From Acinetobacter geminorum (lineage in GTDB: Bacteria > Pseudomonadota > Gammaproteobacteria > Pseudomonadales > Moraxellaceae): 64,000 nt of DNA. The position numbers were made by a program, and so were the translations under genes. Below the pieces are notes generated by a model, which saw only the letters and a program-made list of their open reading frames with translations, was not told the DNA's origin and made no database searches. Positions 60,807 through 64,000 of the stretch are shown in pieces; position 1 is the first letter of the stretch; the number at the start of each line of letters is the position of its first letter. The stretch spans positions 124,001-188,000 of the forward strand of contig NZ_JABELE010000008.1 in NCBI RefSeq assembly GCF_013009345.1. The letters are read 5' to 3'.

Positions 60807-62654
60807 CTATTTTATTTGCTGCTCTACTTTATTCACTACATCCTGAATTGTTTTGCAGCTAATGAGTGTATAAAAATCAATTTGTGTATTAAGCTTCTGA
60901 GAAAGTTTATGAGCAATACTCATGAGTTGTTTCGGACGAATGCCTATCGCTAATATTTCACTTCTATAAAAAATATCCATTCTTTCAGCTTGGCTGTCAG
61001 CTATGCATTCACGGAAAACCGATAACACCGAATCTCCTACCTCAGCGACTGATAACTGTGTTTTAGAGGAGTTTGTAGACAACATAGAAGATACATAAAT
61101 TTTCCCCTGAGCGATTTCTTGCACAGCTTTACGATCAATTTTTCCATTTCGGGTCAAAGGTATGGTTTCGACGACCAGATATTTCGAAGGAATATGTGAA
61201 CTTGGCAAATGCACTTTTAAAAAGTTCTTTAATTCGGGGCTATTTAAGCGAGTAGTTTTGTATTTATTTTCTAGAGTATAAACGGCGACTAACTCTTGAG
61301 TTTCAGTCGTTGGATGTACACAACTTACTATCACACAGTTATGAATATACGGGTGCTTGGTTAAAGCATTTTCAACCTCGGCCGCAGAGATTCTCACACC
61401 TTTTATTTTTAAATAACCTTCCTCACGTCCAGCAAAAATAATATTTCCATCTTCCCTAAAATATCCTTGATCACTCATGCGAAAAGCAGTTTGAGTTTCA
61501 TTTTCGCTCACTTGAATATCAACGAAATCTTTATAATAAATTTCCCCATCAAGTAAATAACCATTTGATAAATTCAGGCCGGACATATACATCGTACCGA
61601 CCTCGCCCATTTGGCAAGGCTTCAGATTTTCATCCAAAATAAAATAACGGTTATTTTCTAAAGCTTTTCCATACGGAATAATTTCCTGATCTTGCTCATC
61701 AATTTCATGCCATATACTCCAAATTGTGGTTTCGGTAGGTCCACCTAATGAAAATAAACGAGCGTTAGGCAATTGTTCTCTTAACTTCGAAATGAGTGAA
61801 GGTTTGATATAGTCGCCGCCTTGGGCAATTAAACGCAAAGACTGTAGTTGTTCTTTTTGAGCTACACTGAACAGCATATCAACAATGGCAGGCACACTGC
61901 TCCAAAGCGTAACATTGTAACGATCTACAAAATTGGCCCAGATAACAGCATTTTTACTTTGCTCAAAGGATGGCACCACTAAAGTTGCACCCACTGCCAT
62001 TGAAGCAAATACATCAAATACCGACATATCATGATGAAACGGTGTTACCGCCATAATTACATCGTCGGCAGTGATTCTCCATTCCGAGATCGTCTGTTGT
62101 AGCGTGTTTTCTGTGGCTTGATTATTTAAGACCACACATTTCGGAGTTCCTGTACTTCCCGAAGTATATAAATAATAAGCTGGAAGTCGGTTAATTTCGG
62201 CATTAAAGCTCGGTTCAAACTCAGTTGTAGCCGATAAAATTTCATTAATATTTAGGTTTTGAACACCTGCAATGGATGAGTCACTCACCACAACATCTGC
62301 CCGACTATTCTTCAATAAATAGTTCAGTCTTGATGGCGGAGAATCTATATCTACAGGTAGCCAAATGATGCCAGTAAGCGCACATGCCAAAGCGGTATAA
62401 ATATGCTCAGGACTTTTTCTCAGGCAAATTGCAACAACGGACCCTGTTGCCAAGTCTTGCATTTTTAACGCATACATAACTTTGGCGACCTGAGTCCCTA
62501 CCTCAGCATAACTAATGCTACGGTCTTCAAAAATAAGTGCTGTTCGATGGGAATTTTGTTCAAAAATATTTTCATAAATTCGCTTTAAGAAATTTTCTAC
62601 GTTGTTATTTTTATCATTCGTTTGCCCTAAATTTTGACTCAAATCTTTTAGCAT
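60807..62654 (-). CDS. basA: NRPS adenylation enzyme (threonine-activating) with a carrier-like C-terminus
   Basis: A 615-residue adenylation protein. Core motifs are YYLYTSGSTGTPKCVV, SLGGPTETTIW, FREDGNIIFAGREEGYLKIKG and the C-terminal Lys motif NGKIDRKA. It is expected to activate L-threonine. The segment after about residue 540 looks like a carrier domain, but the LGG(D/H)S position reads IGIRPKQL with Pro574 in place of Ser, so it should not be phosphopantetheinylated; threonine must go to BasB. The binding-pocket segment HDMSVFDVF starts with Asp as expected for amino acids but is not the textbook Thr code. Convergent with basB, divergent from bauF. Confidence 0.9.
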   Translation of the reverse strand: MLKDLSQNLGQTNDKNNNVENFLKRIYENIFEQNSHRTALIFEDRSISYAEVGTQVAKVMYALKMQDLATGSVVAICLRKSPEHIYTALACALTGIIWLPVDIDSPPSRLNYLLKNSRADVVVSDSSIAGVQNLNINEILSATTEFEPSFNAEINRLPAYYLYTSGSTGTPKCVVLNNQATENTLQQTISEWRITADDVIMAVTPFHHDMSVFDVFASMAVGATLVVPSFEQSKNAVIWANFVDRYNVTLWSSVPAIVDMLFSVAQKEQLQSLRLIAQGGDYIKPSLISKLREQLPNARLFSLGGPTETTIWSIWHEIDEQDQEIIPYGKALENNRYFILDENLKPCQMGEVGTMYMSGLNLSNGYLLDGEIYYKDFVDIQVSENETQTAFRMSDQGYFREDGNIIFAGREEGYLKIKGVRISAAEVENALTKHPYIHNCVIVSCVHPTTETQELVAVYTLENKYKTTRLNSPELKNFLKVHLPSSHIPSKYLVVETIPLTRNGKIDRKAVQEIAQGKIYVSSMLSTNSSKTQLSVAEVGDSVLSVFRECIADSQAERMDIFYRSEILAIGIRPKQLMSIAHKLSQKLNTQIDFYTLISCKTIQDVVNKVEQQIK

Positions 62655-62776
62655 TTATCTTGGTCCTCACCCTATTCTTTATGCAATACCACCCAACCTA
62701 ATATTCAAAACAAAGTTATAAAAATGTCGTCTTTATCGCTGTTTGTTTGAATAATAGATATCCCAGCACAATAATA

Positions 62777-62794
62777 CAAATGATAATCATTTAC
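62777..62794. promoter_or_regulatory. Fur box on the basA side
   Basis: CAAATGATAATCATTTAC contains a near-perfect palindrome AAATGATAATCATTT, the best Fur match in the window. Confidence 0.75.
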
Positions 62795-62932
62795 AATTAA
62801 TATTAAGAGAAATATCAATTTTCCCTTTTTAAGGAGTTATTTATAAAAAATGATAAATATCAAAAAATAAGATAATTTTTAACCTTAGGTCTAATCGTTT
62901 AGAGGTCTATATTTATGATCTAAAAACCATAA

Positions 62933-62952
62933 TTAATAATGATTATTATTTA
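62933..62952. promoter_or_regulatory. Fur box on the bauF side
   Basis: TTAATAATGATTATTATTTA is an imperfect Fur palindrome about 95 bases before the bauF start I chose and 26 bases before an alternative ATG. Confidence 0.65.
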
Positions 62953-63047
62953 CATTTAGAGCCAACTTGGTTATCGTAATGAATAGAGAGACTACATCTA
63001 TATCAATTATTACGCTCTATATTAATCATGAAGCTTGGGTTATATGT

Positions 63048-63908
63048 ATGACAAAAATTGCAGAAAAATCGAAACAAGAATATGGCGACTTACTAAAAGA
63101 AAAAGACCATTTACAAGATATGGAACAGCTTGAGATGACTATCGTCTCGATCCATACGCCGTATACGTCCATTGTAAGAATTCAAGGAAAAATCAACACA
63201 TTACAGCCAGAGCTTTGGCAAGCTCCCAATTTGGCAATTCGGTTAATTGTGAGCAATCCGCCAGAGGGACAACCCATCTCACGCGTCTATACGGTCCGTT
63301 CCTTCAATCCTGTAAACGCTCAAATCGAAATTGATTTTGTTAAACATGAAGATTTAAGCCCAGCAATGGAATGGCTTAATTCAGCTCAAGTGGGTACAAA
63401 AATCGGGCTTATTGGCCCCCGCCCTCATTTCATTCCCAATTTCATACATAAAAAACATGTGGTCATGTTTGCCGACGATACGGCTGTACCCGCGTTATAT
63501 TCGATACTGAATGAATGGGAAAATGGCGTAAGTGCTGATATTTTTATTGAAAGTTTTGAAAAAGATATTGCTAGCCAATTACCCCGTCATGACCATGTCA
63601 AAATTCATTCGTTCCATAAAGAACAACACACGCCACAAAAAGGTCTTCTTTTAAAAGCAGCATTTGCGCTAAAAACTTATGACAACATTACGATTTGGGC
63701 GGCTTGCGAACGCAAAGAAGCCAGAGCTTTACGCCAGTTTTTTCTAGAAGACAAACAGTTTAATAAAAATGACGTGCGTATTGCTGGCTATTGGAGAGAT
63801 GGCGTATCAAGTTCAGAACTAGACATACTCCGTGCTCAACATTATCAGAAACATATTCAGCAAGGTAAGACATTGAATGAATATGATGACCTTGATCTAG
63901 CGAATTAA
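63048..63908 (+). CDS. bauF: siderophore-interacting protein, ferric-acinetobactin reductase
   Basis: A protein of about 286 residues of the ViuB/SIP flavoprotein family, which releases iron from imported ferric siderophore in the cytoplasm. The FAD-binding motif SRVYTVRSF, the GPRPHF segment and the C-terminal AACERKEARALRQF and AGYWRDG motifs are present. The start MTKIAEKSKQ matches where homology is expected to begin; an in-frame ATG 23 codons earlier also exists, and neither has a good ribosome binding site. It ends the acinetobactin locus and is followed by a terminator. Confidence 0.92.
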   Translation: MTKIAEKSKQEYGDLLKEKDHLQDMEQLEMTIVSIHTPYTSIVRIQGKINTLQPELWQAPNLAIRLIVSNPPEGQPISRVYTVRSFNPVNAQIEIDFVKHEDLSPAMEWLNSAQVGTKIGLIGPRPHFIPNFIHKKHVVMFADDTAVPALYSILNEWENGVSADIFIESFEKDIASQLPRHDHVKIHSFHKEQHTPQKGLLLKAAFALKTYDNITIWAACERKEARALRQFFLEDKQFNKNDVRIAGYWRDGVSSSELDILRAQHYQKHIQQGKTLNEYDDLDLAN

Positions 63909-63927
63909 GATCAACAATCATTTGAAT

Positions 63928-63957
63928 AAAACCTGCCTTCATGGCAGGTTTTTTTTA
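63928..63957 (+). terminator. bauF terminator
   Basis: The stem AACCTGCC-TTCAT-GGCAGGTT is followed by eight T. Confidence 0.9.
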
Positions 63958-64000
63958 TAATTCAAAATACATCTATAAATAAAAAAACTATACGATCATA

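Larger units (their letters stand above)
62655..63047. other. divergent regulatory region between basA and bauF
   Basis: This AT-rich region of 393 bases holds two Fur-box-like sites, one for each side, and no gene. Its right end would be coding if bauF used an earlier start. Confidence 0.5.

Noticed and set aside
37449..63908. Acinetobactin locus as a recently acquired mobile island
   Set aside because: No tRNA, integrase, transposase or flanking repeat borders it, and base composition is similar to the neighbours apart from more AT-rich basI.
1..64000. CRISPR arrays, insertion sequences, prophage or toxin-antitoxin pairs
   Set aside because: No repeat-spacer pattern, transposase, phage gene or toxin-antitoxin motif was seen on reading both strands.

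Overview
The window is a contiguous piece of an Acinetobacter chromosome, most likely from the A. calcoaceticus-baumannii complex. Evidence: AT-rich DNA; the class C beta-lactamase of the ADC family directly downstream of folE; Acinetobacter-type household genes; and a complete acinetobactin siderophore locus. The ADC protein differs at many positions from the A. baumannii ADC sequence I remember, so a non-baumannii member such as A. pittii or A. nosocomialis is plausible. That species call is from memory and is weak. No insertion sequence, prophage, integron or CRISPR array is visible.

Layout. 1-8.1 kb: metF (cut by the left edge), rsmE, a membrane PAS/GGDEF/EAL protein, maeB and cca. 8.1-16.7 kb: a DegS-like protease, a Nif3-family protein, sodB, three tRNA-Asn genes, a DUF2726 protein, a small membrane protein, a secreted lipoprotein hydrolase, ubiC-ubiA and glnA with a sigma-54 type promoter. 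17.5-24.3 kb: a peptide transporter/aminopeptidase pair and the trpGDC-smr operon. 24.3-31.3 kb: xdhABC, folE and blaADC. 31.3-37.4 kb: an Lnb-like membrane protein with its DUF3015 partner, hemE-DUF817 and an L,D-transpeptidase.

37.4-63.9 kb is the acinetobactin locus: basJ, basI, basH, barB, barA, basG, basF, basE (leftward); basD, basC (rightward); bauA, bauB, bauE, bauC, bauD (leftward); basB (rightward); basA (leftward); bauF (rightward). BasJ and BasF supply the dihydroxybenzoate branch and BasE loads it on the BasF carrier domain. BasA, BasB and BasD handle threonine and oxazoline formation. BasG and BasC make N-hydroxyhistamine. BasI activates carrier domains, BasH edits, BarAB exports, BauA/B/C/D/E import and BauF releases iron. 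Fur-box-like sequences sit before basJ, between basE and basD, between bauD and basB, and twice between basA and bauF. No entA homologue is present in the window.

The least ordinary features are: two short, apparently unannotated open reading frames with strong ribosome binding sites whose stops overlap the starts of barA and bauD; carrier-like C-termini of BasA and BasD that both have Pro where the phosphopantetheine Ser should be, leaving BasF and BasB as the only intact carriers; a half condensation domain at the start of BasB; a terminator hairpin after maeB that contains the cca ribosome binding site; and an Lnb-like acyltransferase domain joined to a predicted beta-barrel.
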